Shown: positions 34,199-42,327 of the stretch, piece after piece
How positions within the stretch are numbered: position 1 is the first letter of the stretch
Layout of the letters: each line of letters starts with the position of its first letter
DNA from: Chloroflexota bacterium
GTDB lineage: Bacteria > Chloroflexota > Anaerolineae > JAAYEA01
DNA: 64,000 bases
Assembly: GCA_019873665.1 (NCBI GenBank)
Contig: JAIOAV010000001.1
Span: forward strand, 20,486-84,485
Reading direction: 5' to 3'
Notes under the pieces: generated by a model
Database searches by the model: none
Told to the model about the DNA's origin: nothing
The model's input: the letters and a program-made list of their open reading frames with translations, nothing else
Translations under genes and position numbers: made by a program

Positions 34199-34253
34199 AG
34201 AGTTCCTCCTCAAGCGCCGCCGGCCAACCGGCGCGTGTTGACAGAGCACTGCT

Positions 34254-36095
34254 CTATTTCCCCCAAGAGTCTCCAGTGAACAGGCTAGGTGGCGTGCCTC
34301 GCGGCAAGGCGGTCTTGGTCTGTACCGGCAGGGATGGTTGCGCCGGGGGCATCTGAGTCGTCCCTGGGTTCGCGGAGCTGACGGTAGCCGTGGCTGGCGG
34401 CGTCGCGGTTGGCGGCTGTATGGCAGTCGGCCACGGCGTAGGGGTCGGTAGCGGCGTGTCGGTCGGCGAGGGGGTGGGCGGCTGATATACGCGAATCCAG
34501 CGCGCGATCAGCGTGCCGTCCGGCTTGAGCACCGCTTCGATCTCGGCAATCCCACCGACAACCGGTGTCCCTTCGATCCGCGTCTCCGGCGTGATCAGCA
34601 GCGTGCGGCCATCCACGATCCACTGATCGGCGGCGACGCTTTCGATGGTCCCCTCGAATTGCACGACGATGATCGGTTCGATCACCCTGATAAAGGTGGC
34701 GACGAGCGCCCCGGACGGGTACTTGAGCGCACGCACCTGAGCGACCCAGCCGATGACCGGCGCGCCTTCGATGACTGTGGTGTTGACGATGCGCACCGTA
34801 TTGCCGCCGATGATCCACTCGGCCTCGCTAAATAATTCGATGATGCCCTGGAACTCGTATCCTTCTGGCGGGCGTTCCGCCGGGCGCTCGATGATGATCT
34901 CCAGCGCCAGCAGCGAGCCGTCATCCCGCCGCACGGCGATCACGCGGGCCCAGGCACCCACTTCGGCTGCTCCGCCGCGCTTGTCAATCACCGTATTCCC
35001 ATCTATCCAGATGAGCTGACCGCCGACCTCCCACGAATTGGGCTCAATGCGGCTGATGGAGCCTTCCACCTGCAGCTTGATGATGCGCACTGGTGTGGAT
35101 GTATGGGTCGGCTTGAGCGTCGGGCTAGGCGTCTGCGTCCGCGTGCGTGTGGATGTAGGCTCTGGCGTAGCGGTTCTGGTGCGCGACGCCGTCGGCGTGA
35201 GCGTGGCCGTTGGTTCTGGTGGCTTGGTTGGCCAGAGCGTGTCCGTCGCCGTGGGCAGCGGGGTCATGGTAGGTGGCAGGGTGGCGGTGGCCACCGGCAG
35301 CGCCGTGGCAGTGGCAGGAATCGAGGTGGGCGTTGGCAGCGTGATGCTGACCGTCGGCGTTGGCTGGACCTCCACCTTGTCAACGAGGACCGTGCCGTCT
35401 GGCAGCGTCTTGCCCACGATCTCGACCTTGACACCATCGGCAAAGCTCTCATCCTGCCCGATGTTGCTGGGCACGGTTACCGTTACTCCGTTGATGAGCC
35501 ATGTGCCCTCGGAGATGCGCTCGATAGTGCCTTTGAACTCGACCTGCGCGGAACGTCCTTCGCGCAGCAGTATCTTGGTCTCCTCGATGCGGCGCGCCTC
35601 CAGCTCTTGTTGCAGCTCCAGCTTGCTCTCCTGATCAAATGTTAGCCAGAGGATGACGCGCTCGCGCACCAGCTTGACCGAATAGAGCGGGTCGCCGGGC
35701 ACGCTGCGCGCAGAGGCCACCCACGCGCCGCCGCCCAAGAAGACGACTACGAGGGCAATCGTGACCGCTGCTGTGGCGAGGCCACGCTTCAGGAGGCCAA
35801 ATGCCCGCAGAAGGCCTTCTTGCCAGGGCACCGGGGTAGCAGATGGCGTGCGCTTCTCCATCTGGGCTTGCTGCATGGCAGCAGCCTGCGCCAAGAAGCG
35901 CTCGCGGCCAGCGGCTATCGCCTGGGCGCTGCGCGGTGGCACCGGCCGCAATGCACGTAGTTGCCACGCCAATTGCAGCGCCGGCCTCAGCTCCGCCGCT
36001 GCCTCAGGGTGTTCGGAGAGACACCTTTCGATGTCTTTCTCTTCTTTTATCTGTGCAAGACACTCGTCCAGTAAGGACGCCAAGTCTCGGCTCAC
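34254..36095 (-). CDS. Membrane anti-sigma-like protein with DUF5667 and DUF5666 domains
   Basis: 613 residues. The N-terminal cytoplasmic helical region (1-105) with LLDECLAQIKEEKDIERCL is typical of proteins encoded with Chloroflexota ECF sigma factors. One membrane helix follows (about 110-131), then a DUF5667 segment starting SVPGDPLYSVKLVRE. Outside are DUF5666 units (VEFKGTIERISEGTWLI, LQVEGSISRIEPNSWEV, YEFQGIIELFSEAEWII, VQFEGTIESVAADQWIV) separated by a long TPTAT-type stalk. GTG 36095 directly follows the sigma gene stop. Inferred role: regulator of the sigma factor and surface protein. Confidence 0.85.
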   Translation of the reverse strand: MSRDLASLLDECLAQIKEEKDIERCLSEHPEAAAELRPALQLAWQLRALRPVPPRSAQAIAAGRERFLAQAAAMQQAQMEKRTPSATPVPWQEGLLRAFGLLKRGLATAAVTIALVVVFLGGGAWVASARSVPGDPLYSVKLVRERVILWLTFDQESKLELQQELEARRIEETKILLREGRSAQVEFKGTIERISEGTWLINGVTVTVPSNIGQDESFADGVKVEIVGKTLPDGTVLVDKVEVQPTPTVSITLPTPTSIPATATALPVATATLPPTMTPLPTATDTLWPTKPPEPTATLTPTASRTRTATPEPTSTRTRTQTPSPTLKPTHTSTPVRIIKLQVEGSISRIEPNSWEVGGQLIWIDGNTVIDKRGGAAEVGAWARVIAVRRDDGSLLALEIIIERPAERPPEGYEFQGIIELFSEAEWIIGGNTVRIVNTTVIEGAPVIGWVAQVRALKYPSGALVATFIRVIEPIIVVQFEGTIESVAADQWIVDGRTLLITPETRIEGTPVVGGIAEIEAVLKPDGTLIARWIRVYQPPTPSPTDTPLPTPTPWPTAIQPPTATPPATATVSSANPGTTQMPPAQPSLPVQTKTALPRGTPPSLFTGDSWGK

Positions 36096-36644
36096 CTATA
36101 TAGCTCCTTGCTCCGTCAGAACACGCCGCAGCGCATCCAGCGCGCGGTGTTGCAGCGATTTGATCGCCCCCTCGGTCTTGCCCATAATATCCGCGATCTC
36201 CATGTTGCTCATCCCCTCAACAAACTTGAGCAGGACCACCTGTCCCTGCTCTGGGGTGAGCTGCGAGACGGCCCGGCGCAACTGGGCTTGGGTCAAGACG
36301 ACATCCAGCGATTTAACCGGATCGCCACCAGTGGTCACCAAGCGCTCGTCCAGCGGAAACTCGCTGTCCCGCCGCCAGCTACGGTAATGGTCAACCACGA
36401 CATTGTGGGCGATGCGATAGAGCCAGCCCGAGAAAGAGGTGCGCCAGAGTTTGTCCGACCGGATCGCCTCCAGCATCTTGGTAAAAACGGACGCCGTCAG
36501 ATCCTCGGCCAGATGGGCATCGCCGACCCTGCGGTATATGTAGTTATAGATACGCGTGGAATAGCGGTCGTAGATGTTCCCCAGAGCATGGGCATCGTAC
36601 TTGCGCGCTCGTTCCAGCAATGCCCAGTCGTCATTAGAAAGCAA
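36096..36644 (-). CDS. ECF-type RNA polymerase sigma factor
   Basis: 182 residues. Region 2: LGNIYDRYSTRIYNYIYRRV, EDLTASVFTKMLEAI and GWLYRIAHNVVVDHYRSWRR. Region 4: LTPEQGQVVLLKFVEGMSNMEIADIMGKTEGAIKSLQHRALDAL, split by a short linker. It starts with TTG 36644 behind AGAGG and heads the operon that includes its presumed regulator. A strong housekeeping promoter lies upstream. Confidence 0.93.
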   Translation of the reverse strand: MLSNDDWALLERARKYDAHALGNIYDRYSTRIYNYIYRRVGDAHLAEDLTASVFTKMLEAIRSDKLWRTSFSGWLYRIAHNVVVDHYRSWRRDSEFPLDERLVTTGGDPVKSLDVVLTQAQLRRAVSQLTPEQGQVVLLKFVEGMSNMEIADIMGKTEGAIKSLQHRALDALRRVLTEQGAI

Positions 36645-36779
36645 GCAAGCGCCTCTTTCTTGTTCTAGATGACGGGAAAGGCTTGGGAAAGATACGCTTT
36701 CCCGGGCGATCCTCGCGGCACTTGACGTAATGTAACGGTCTGGCGGACGTCATGAAAGCACGATCTTTCTCTTCTTCCC

Positions 36780-36808
36780 ATCATAGGATAAGGGAGATCA
36801 GGTGTCAA
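36780..36808 (-). promoter_or_regulatory. Promoter of the sigma factor operon
   Basis: On the minus strand: TTGACA (36808-36803), 17-base spacer, TATGAT (36785-36780). This is housekeeping-type, leaving a 5' leader of roughly 130 bases before the sigma gene. Confidence 0.75.
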
Positions 36809-36975
36809 ATGCCAGACGGGACGTGGGTGAGTACAACGAGCGCAACAATCGGGGGAATCGTTACGCCGGTAACCGGCAAGGATTAACCTTGCCTCACGCG
36901 TGATGCATATCCGTTTCCGTTGCAGGCATTCTACGCAGCAATCGCCAGAAGTCAAGGCCGCATTTGCGTTTTCGG

Positions 36976-37004
36976 TTGTCTTTCTCGTCAGGGGTGTGTA
37001 TAAT
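36976..37004 (+). promoter_or_regulatory. Promoter for comEA
   Basis: TTGTCT (36976-36981), 17-base spacer, TATAAT (36999-37004), 30 bases upstream of the comEA start. Confidence 0.75.
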
Positions 37005-37033
37005 TGGGGCAAGAGCGGCGCAGGAGGCACGGC

Positions 37034-37615
37034 ATGTCCGAGTGGCTGGAACGCTATCGCGGCTACATCTTGCTACAGATCGTAAACGTCGCCCTGGTCG
37101 GTGTGCTGTGGTTTTGCTTGCGCCGCCCGGCGCCTGTGGTGATGATGGTGCAGACGCCTGTGCCCACGCCGATGACGCCCACTCCGGCTATGGTGCGCGT
37201 CTATGTGTGCGGCGCGGTTGCCCGGCCCGATGTCTATTCCGTGCCGCGTGATGCCATCGTGAAGGACGCGCTGCTCGCCGCGGGGGGGACCACTGCAGCG
37301 GCAGACCTGACGCGCATCAATCTGGCGCTGCCGGTGCAGGATGGCGACCAGATCTACGTGCCGGCAGCGGGAGATGAGACGGCCGGCGCATCAGTTGCGT
37401 CGCCAACGCGGGCCGCTGGCAGCAAGATCAATATCAACAAGGCGAGTTACGAAGAACTGCTGACGCTGCCAGGAATTGGGGAGACGTACGCGCGGCGCAT
37501 CATCGAGTATCGCAAGAAGAATGGCCCTTTTGCTCGCGTAGAGGACCTGCAAAATGTGGAGGGGATCGGCGCCGCCACGGTGGAGCGGCTTCGCAGCTTG
37601 ATCACGCTGCAGTAG
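37034..37615 (+). CDS. comEA: ComEA-like DNA-binding competence protein
   Basis: 193 residues. One N-terminal membrane helix (about 11-30), a short Pro/Thr linker (TPVPTPMTPTP), an SLBB domain (about 52-110: VYVCGAVARPDVYSVPRDAIVKDALLAAGG) and a C-terminal pair of helix-hairpin-helix motifs (ININKASYEELLTLPGIGETYARRI; FARVEDLQNVEGIGAATVERL). ComEA binds incoming DNA outside the membrane in natural transformation. ATG 37034 follows CAGGAGG. comEC lies 6 kb downstream on the same strand, separated by the lysW operon. Confidence 0.94.
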   Translation: MSEWLERYRGYILLQIVNVALVGVLWFCLRRPAPVVMMVQTPVPTPMTPTPAMVRVYVCGAVARPDVYSVPRDAIVKDALLAAGGTTAAADLTRINLALPVQDGDQIYVPAAGDETAGASVASPTRAAGSKININKASYEELLTLPGIGETYARRIIEYRKKNGPFARVEDLQNVEGIGAATVERLRSLITLQ

Positions 37616-37670
37616 AGTGGCTGGTAACGGCTGGAGGGGGCAGAGATCAGAGCAAGCGCAAAGGAGCAAG

Positions 37671-37937
37671 ATGAAACTCACAGTGTTCTTTATCGGAGTG
37701 CTGATCGTGCTGGTGGGGCTGTCGCTGTTGGTGTCGGCACGGATCGAAGAAATGCGCGACAAGGGCGAGCCGATCGGCCCAGCAGGCTGGGCCGTGCTCT
37801 TTGAGGCGCTGGCCGATTTGTGGGGACAGATCATGGGAAGCGTGGCGCAGGAGTATCGCATCGGCCTGACGGTGCTGATCATTGGCGTGGTGGTGATGGT
37901 GCTGCCGATCGCTTGGCCACCTTTTCAGCGCGCCTGA
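37671..37937 (+). CDS. Small membrane protein, 88 aa
   Basis: Unknown function. Two membrane helices (about 4-21 and 62-79) flank a polar segment with RIEEMRDKGEPIGPAGW. ATG 37671 follows AAAGGAG; an earlier in-frame start at 37617 lacks a ribosome site. It lies 55 bases after comEA and ends just before the lysW promoter. Confidence 0.75.
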   Translation: MKLTVFFIGVLIVLVGLSLLVSARIEEMRDKGEPIGPAGWAVLFEALADLWGQIMGSVAQEYRIGLTVLIIGVVVMVLPIAWPPFQRA

Positions 37938-37973
37938 GGGTGCGTCGCGCGGGTCTGCCCGCGACGATCGGAT

Positions 37974-38002
37974 TTGACATCATCCTGCTCTTGTGCTATA
38001 CT
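37974..38002 (+). promoter_or_regulatory. Strong promoter for the lysW operon leader
   Basis: Consensus TTGACA (37974-37979), exactly 17 bases, TATACT (37997-38002), with TGC before the -10 box. Predicted start near 38009, giving a leader of about 208 bases before lysW. Confidence 0.9.
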
Positions 38003-38033
38003 TGCCTTGATTTGATCGTTACGGAGTCATCAA

Positions 38034-38117
38034 ATGGCGTGTTCTCTCGTCAACCTGATCGTGCGACGACGAAAGCCGGCTCTTGTCCTGGAGGGGCTTG
38101 ACTTCGCCGCTGATTAG
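38034..38117 (+). CDS. Leader peptide with Arg-Arg-Arg-Lys run
   Basis: A 27-codon ORF just downstream of the promoter. ATG 38034 has CGGAG seven bases upstream; TAG is at 38115-38117. The sequence begins MACSLVNLIV, followed by RRRKPALV. Codons 11-13 are CGA CGA CGA (38064-38072), then AAG (38073-38075). Consecutive Arg codons, and CGA rather than the CGC usual in these genes, are what an attenuator sensing charged tRNA-Arg would use. The stop codon sits directly after the strand that forms the antiterminator helix. No protein function is proposed. Confidence 0.75.
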   Translation: MACSLVNLIVRRRKPALVLEGLDFAAD

Positions 38118-38195
38118 GCGCGCCATGATAGTGCTTTTGTGATATCAGCCGGCCTCTCTGGACTCGATATGAGACAGCGAGCCGGCTTTTCATTT
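38072..38195 (+). promoter_or_regulatory. Transcription attenuator of the lysW operon
   Basis: Mutually exclusive helices can be drawn. Antiterminator: 38106-38114 (GCCGCTGAT) pairs with 38144-38153 over 9 bp with one bulged C. Terminator: 38147-38153 (AGCCGGC) pairs with 38181-38187 (GCCGGCT), extended inside by shorter stems, then TTTTCATTTG. A ribosome paused at the Arg/Lys codons (38064-38075) leaves 38106-38114 free, favouring read-through; a ribosome reaching TAG at 38115 covers it, favouring termination. In addition 38072-38082 is an 11-base perfect complement of 38179-38189, a possible protector helix when the leader is untranslated. Confidence 0.75.
38147..38195 (+). terminator. Conditional intrinsic terminator before lysW
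   Basis: Stem AGCCGGC/GCCGGCT with inner short helices (TC/GA, CTG/CAG, CTC/GAG) and a T-rich tail from 38187. It ends about 25 bases before lysW, whose GAGGAGG ribosome site follows at 38204-38210. Confidence 0.75.
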
Positions 38196-38217
38196 GTTTG
38201 TATGAGGAGGAAACAAG

Positions 38218-38382
38218 ATGGCAGAGTGTCCAGAGTGTGCTGCCGAGATCCAGCTCAGCGATGACGTTGAGGAAGGGGAGATCATCATCTGTGCCGAATG
38301 TGGCGTCGAGCTGGAGGTTGTCTCGCTCGATCCGGTTGTGCTGGAGATGGCGCCCGAGGAAGCGGAGGACTGGGGCGAGTAG
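38218..38382 (+). CDS. lysW: LysW amino-group carrier protein
   Basis: 54 residues, acidic, with a zinc ribbon (CPEC, then CAECG) and the hallmark C-terminus EDWGE. The terminal glutamate gamma-carboxylate is linked to the amino group of the substrate, which then stays attached through the pathway. ATG 38218 follows GAGGAGG. It is followed by lysX at 15 bases, as in Thermus and archaeal operons. Confidence 0.96.
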   Translation: MAECPECAAEIQLSDDVEEGEIIICAECGVELEVVSLDPVVLEMAPEEAEDWGE

Positions 38383-38397
38383 CGCCCGGAGGCCAGG

Positions 38398-39246
38398 ATG
38401 AAAATCGCGGTTCTCCTCTCGCGCCTGCGCGTGGAGGAAAAGATGATCTTTCAGGCGCTGCGTGAGCGCGGGGTGGACTTTCAACGCATTGACGATGAGG
38501 CGCTGGCATTCGCGGCGACGAGCGGCGGCTGGGCCGATTCGTATGACGTGGTCTGGTGCCGCTCGCTCAGCCACACGCGCGCGCTGTACGCCCTCAGCAT
38601 CCTCAATGGCTGGGGCGTCAAGACCGTCAACACGTACGACGTGATCAACACCTGTGGGGACAAGATCCTCACCACCATGGCGTTGACCAGGGCGGGCATC
38701 CCCTCGCCGCGGACCGTCGTGGCGCTTGGCCCTGACGCGGCACTGGCAAGTATGGAGCAGATGGGATATCCGGTGGTGCTCAAGCCGGCGGTTGGCTCAT
38801 GGGGGCGTTTGCTCGCGCGCGTGAACGACCGGGATGCTGCCGAGGCGTTGATCGAGCACAAGCAGACGCTGGGCGGGTATCAGCATTCGGTCTTTTACAT
38901 TCAGGAGTACATTGACAAGCCGCAACGCGACATCCGCGCCATAGTCGTGGGTGACGAGACGATCTGCGCCATCTATCGCCAATCGCCGCATTGGATCACC
39001 AACACGGCGCGTGGCGGCGAGGCGGTTCTCTGTTCCCTGACGTCCGAGCTGAGCGAGCTTGCCGTGCGTGCGGCACAGGCCGTGGGCGGCGGCATCGTGG
39101 CTGTGGACATCCTGGAGGCGCCGGACGGGCGGCTGTTGGTCAATGAGGTCAATCACACGCCCGAGTTCCACGGCGCGATCACCGTGGCGCAGACCGACAT
39201 CCCCGGCAAGATGACAGATTACGTCTTGCGTGTGGCGGCATCCTGA
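38398..39246 (+). CDS. lysX: LysW-amino acid ligase (LysX/ArgX family)
   Basis: 282-residue ATP-grasp enzyme that joins the LysW C-terminus to the amino group of alpha-aminoadipate (LysX) or glutamate (ArgX). Start [24 protein letters not shown]-grasp motifs: [38 protein letters not shown], then TNTARGGEA and [14 protein letters not shown] cannot decide the substrate from the sequence; the Arg codons in the leader favour glutamate. Confidence 0.93.
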   Translation: MKIAVLLSRLRVEEKMIFQALRERGVDFQRIDDEALAFAATSGGWADSYDVVWCRSLSHTRALYALSILNGWGVKTVNTYDVINTCGDKILTTMALTRAGIPSPRTVVALGPDAALASMEQMGYPVVLKPAVGSWGRLLARVNDRDAAEALIEHKQTLGGYQHSVFYIQEYIDKPQRDIRAIVVGDETICAIYRQSPHWITNTARGGEAVLCSLTSELSELAVRAAQAVGGGIVAVDILEAPDGRLLVNEVNHTPEFHGAITVAQTDIPGKMTDYVLRVAAS

Positions 39247-39296
39247 GTCCCCGGCAGTGCCGGACATCTGGGCACATACTTTCTGGAGGGAGCAAC

Positions 39297-40328
39297 ATGC
39301 AAGTGGCCATTGCCGGAGCTTCCGGCTATGCGGGAGGCGAGTTACTGCGCCTTCTGCTGTCTCATCCGCAGGTAACGGTGGCCGCGGCCACCTCGGAGCG
39401 TTCGTTCGGCCAGCCGGTCCACATGCTGCATCCGAACCTGCGTGGGCGCACCGATTTACAATTCATCCGTTTGCAGGACCTGCCCAAGGTAGATGTCCTT
39501 TTTGTGGCCTTCCCGCATGGCCAGGTGGCACCGCGCATCGAGCAATTTGCCAGCGTGGCGGAGCGCATCGTTGATCTGAGTGCAGACTTTCGCTTGCGCA
39601 GAGCGTCGGACTATACCAGGTGGTACGAGTGGGAGCATCCCGCGCCGGTGTGGCTTAACAAGTTTGTCTATGGCTTGCCGGAGCTTCATCGCGAGGAGCT
39701 GCGCGACGCCAGATACGCCAGCGGCGTCGGCTGTAATGCTACAGTGCTTAACCTCGCCCTGTGGCCGCTTTACCGCGCCAAGCTTGTGGAGATGACGGTG
39801 AGCGAGGTCAAGGTGGGCTCTTCCGAGGGCGGCAATGAGGCAACTCCTGCCTCGCACCATCCGGAGCGCTCCCATGTGGTCCGTTCCTACGCGCCGACCA
39901 CGCATCGGCATCTCGCCGAGCTGGAGCAGGAGCTGGGTTTTGGCGACAAGCCCAACATCCATCTGTCCCTGACCTCTGTCGAGCTGGTGCGCGGCGCGCT
40001 GGGCACGTCCCACTGTTTCTTGCGGCAGAACCTGCAAGAGCGCGACATCTGGAAGCTGTATCGGGAGGCATACGCCAACGAGCCGTTCATCCGCATCGTC
40101 AAGGTGCGACGCGGCATCTATCGCTACCCTGAGCCCAAGATACTGGCCGGCTCCAACTACTGCGACATCGGCTTTGAGCTGGAGGAGGGAAGCAACCGGC
40201 TGGTGGTGATCTCGGCGCTGGACAACCTGATGAAAGGCGCAGCGGGGACAGCGGTGCAGGCGATGAACGTCATGTGCGGTTTCCCGGAAACGATGGGGCT
40301 GGATTTCCCCGGCCTACATCCGATTTAG
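39297..40328 (+). CDS. lysY: LysW-bound glutamyl/aminoadipyl phosphate reductase (LysY/ArgC family)
   Basis: 343 residues; NADPH-dependent reduction of the carrier-bound acyl phosphate to semialdehyde. N-terminal VAIAGASGYAGGELLRLLL nucleotide motif; catalytic cysteine in ASGVGCNATVLNLALWPL; His in the downstream PTTHRHLAELEQE. Related to ArgC but placed in the LysW set. ATG 39297 follows GGAGGGAG. Substrate as for lysX. Confidence 0.93.
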   Translation: MQVAIAGASGYAGGELLRLLLSHPQVTVAAATSERSFGQPVHMLHPNLRGRTDLQFIRLQDLPKVDVLFVAFPHGQVAPRIEQFASVAERIVDLSADFRLRRASDYTRWYEWEHPAPVWLNKFVYGLPELHREELRDARYASGVGCNATVLNLALWPLYRAKLVEMTVSEVKVGSSEGGNEATPASHHPERSHVVRSYAPTTHRHLAELEQELGFGDKPNIHLSLTSVELVRGALGTSHCFLRQNLQERDIWKLYREAYANEPFIRIVKVRRGIYRYPEPKILAGSNYCDIGFELEEGSNRLVVISALDNLMKGAAGTAVQAMNVMCGFPETMGLDFPGLHPI

Positions 40329-40345
40329 AAGAAGCGAGGCACGCG

Positions 40346-41149
40346 ATGATCGTTGTCAAGGTGGGCGGAGGCGAAGGGATCGGCTTTGGCGCGCTGACGG
40401 AGGATGTGGCTGCGTTGGCCCAGCAGGGGAGCCAGTTGGTGCTGGTGCACGGTGGCTCGCATGAGACGAACGTAATCTCAACGGCGTTGGGCAAGCCGCC
40501 GCACTTTGTTACCTCCGTTTCCGGCTATGAGAGCCGCTTTACGGATCGCGAGACGCTGGAGATCTTTGCCATGGTGGTGGCGGGCAAGGTGAACAAGCTG
40601 CTGGTGGAGCAGTTGCAGCAAAAGGGCGTGAACGCGGTGGGCCTCTCCGGTGCGGATGGCCGTCTTCTGGAGGGCAAGCGCAAGGAGGTGCTCAAGATCG
40701 TGGAGGATGGCAAGCGTAAGGTGCTGCGCGGCGACTGGAGCGGTATGCCGGAGCGCGTGAACACTGGCCTGATCACGCTGCTTTTGCAGAACGGCTATTC
40801 GCCGGTGATCGCGCCGCTGGCCATCAGCGACGCGGGCGAGCTGCTGAATGTGGACGCTGATCGCGTGGCAGCGATGGTGGCGACGGCGCTGCGCGCCGAC
40901 ACGCTCATCTTGCTCTCTAACGTCCCCGGGCTTTTGGCCAAGTTCCCCGATCCGAACTCGCTTGTCCGCCAGTTGCCGCGCAACCGACTGGAGGATGGGC
41001 TGCAGGCGGCGCAAGGGCGGATGAAAAAGAAGATCCTGGGCGCCAGCGAGGCGTTGGATGGCGGCGTAGGTAAGGTGATCATCGCGGATGCCCGCGTCGC
41101 GTCGCCCATCAGCAAGGCTCTGGCTGGAGAGGGCACGGTGATCCAGTGA
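40346..41149 (+). CDS. lysZ: LysW-bound aminoadipate/glutamate kinase (LysZ/ArgB family)
   Basis: 267-residue amino-acid-kinase fold: MIVVKVGGGEGIGFGAL, VLVHGGSHETN, VGLSGADGRLLEGKRKEVLK, INVDADRVAAMVATAL (NVDAD) and a C-terminal GGVGKVIIADARV. It phosphorylates the side-chain carboxylate of the carrier-bound amino acid. ATG 40346 is preferred over the longer frame, which starts inside lysY. It overlaps lysJ by four bases (GTGA). Confidence 0.93.
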   Translation: MIVVKVGGGEGIGFGALTEDVAALAQQGSQLVLVHGGSHETNVISTALGKPPHFVTSVSGYESRFTDRETLEIFAMVVAGKVNKLLVEQLQQKGVNAVGLSGADGRLLEGKRKEVLKIVEDGKRKVLRGDWSGMPERVNTGLITLLLQNGYSPVIAPLAISDAGELLNVDADRVAAMVATALRADTLILLSNVPGLLAKFPDPNSLVRQLPRNRLEDGLQAAQGRMKKKILGASEALDGGVGKVIIADARVASPISKALAGEGTVIQ

Positions 41150-42327
41150 GCCAGATGCCGCATTCCAACCAAGAGATCGTCGAGCTGGAGAACCGTTATA
41201 CCAGCGGCCTCTATAACAAGCGGCCCATCGCGCTAGTGCGCGGTGAGGGCGCACACGTATGGGACGCCGATGGCCGCGAGTACATTGACTGCGTGGGCGG
41301 CCATGGCGTCGTCAACGTCGGGCACTGCAATCCAGACGTGGTGCAGGCGATCTGCGAGCAGGCCAAGACGATGATCACCTGTCCGCCGAGCTTTCCCAAC
41401 GACAAGCGCGCTCTGCTGATGGCAGAGCTGATCCGCATCGCGCCCTTCCCGGCGGAGCGCGTCTTCCTGTGCAATTCCGGCACCGAGGCGGTGGAAGCTG
41501 CCCTCAAGTTCGCGCGGCTGGTGACGGGGCGCAAGGGGATCATCGCCACGAAGAACGCCTTTCATGGCCGAACCTTTGGCGCGCTCTCCGCTACATGGAA
41601 CGTCGAATACCGCCGCCCCTTTGAGCCGCTGGTGCCGGGGTTTTTGCATGTTACCTACGGCGATACGACGGCGCTTGCCGAAGCCATAACCGACGACACC
41701 GCTGCCGTCATTCTGGAGGTGGTGCAGGGTGAAGGCGGCGTTCGTCCCGGGGACGGGGCATACCTGCGGCAGGCGCAGGAGCTCTGCCGCGAACATGGCG
41801 CACTGCTGATCATAGATGAGGTGCAGACCGGCTTTGGCCGCACGGGCCGCATGTTCGCGTCCGAGTACTATGGGCTGGAGCCTGACTTGATGTGTGTGGC
41901 CAAGTCCATCGCCGGCGGTGTGCCGATGGGCGCGGTGCTGATGGGCGCCCGCGTGGGCGAGCTGCAGAGCCAGACTCATGGCACAACTTTTGGTGGCAAC
42001 CCGCTGGCGTGCGCGGCGGCGTTGGCAGCCATTCGCTACATCGAGACGCACCACCTGCCGCAGCGCGCGGCGGAGCTGGGCGCTTATTTCATGGACAAGC
42101 TGCGCGCGTTGGACCGGCCGCTGATCCGAGAGGTGCGCGGGTTGGGGCTAATGGTGGGCGTGGAGCTCAAGCAGCGCGCAGCCGGCTATCTGGCCAAGTT
42201 GATGGATGCTGGCGTGCTGGCGCTGCCCGCCGGCCCCATCGTGCTGCGCTTCCTGCCGCCGCTGGTCATCTCGCGGGAGGACCTTGACACGGTCGTAAAG
42301 GTGGTGGGGGATGTCCTCGCTCAGTAG
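41146..42327 (+). CDS. lysJ: LysW-bound semialdehyde aminotransferase (LysJ/ArgD family)
   Basis: 393-residue class III PLP aminotransferase. Motifs: [45 protein letters not shown] and the PLP lysine in [14 protein letters not shown], then [17 protein letters not shown]. It aminates the semialdehyde using glutamate. GTG 41146 overlaps the lysZ stop. Close to ArgD; operon context gives the LysJ assignment. Confidence 0.94.
   Translation: MSQMPHSNQEIVELENRYTSGLYNKRPIALVRGEGAHVWDADGREYIDCVGGHGVVNVGHCNPDVVQAICEQAKTMITCPPSFPNDKRALLMAELIRIAPFPAERVFLCNSGTEAVEAALKFARLVTGRKGIIATKNAFHGRTFGALSATWNVEYRRPFEPLVPGFLHVTYGDTTALAEAITDDTAAVILEVVQGEGGVRPGDGAYLRQAQELCREHGALLIIDEVQTGFGRTGRMFASEYYGLEPDLMCVAKSIAGGVPMGAVLMGARVGELQSQTHGTTFGGNPLACAAALAAIRYIETHHLPQRAAELGAYFMDKLRALDRPLIREVRGLGLMVGVELKQRAAGYLAKLMDAGVLALPAGPIVLRFLPPLVISREDLDTVVKVVGDVLAQ

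Larger units (their letters stand above)
36645..37033. other. Divergent intergenic region, sigma operon / comEA
   Basis: 389 bases without a gene. It holds the sigma operon promoter (minus) and the comEA promoter (plus). Between them lie two mutually exclusive hairpins: GCCGG-TAA-CCGGC (36865-36877) and GGCAAGG-ATTAA-CCTTGCC (36875-36893), sharing three bases. No T run follows. Both lie outside the two predicted transcripts' cores, so their role is unknown. Confidence 0.6.

Noticed and set aside
36645..37033. tRNA or small RNA gene in the sigma/comEA spacer
   Set aside because: I looked for a cloverleaf and a TTCRANNC loop and found none. Only promoters and two short palindromes are visible.
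38050..38574. 174-codon minus-strand ORF over lysW and its leader
   Set aside because: It would hide lysW, which has a zinc ribbon, the EDWGE tail and a GAGGAGG site. No domain in the antisense product.
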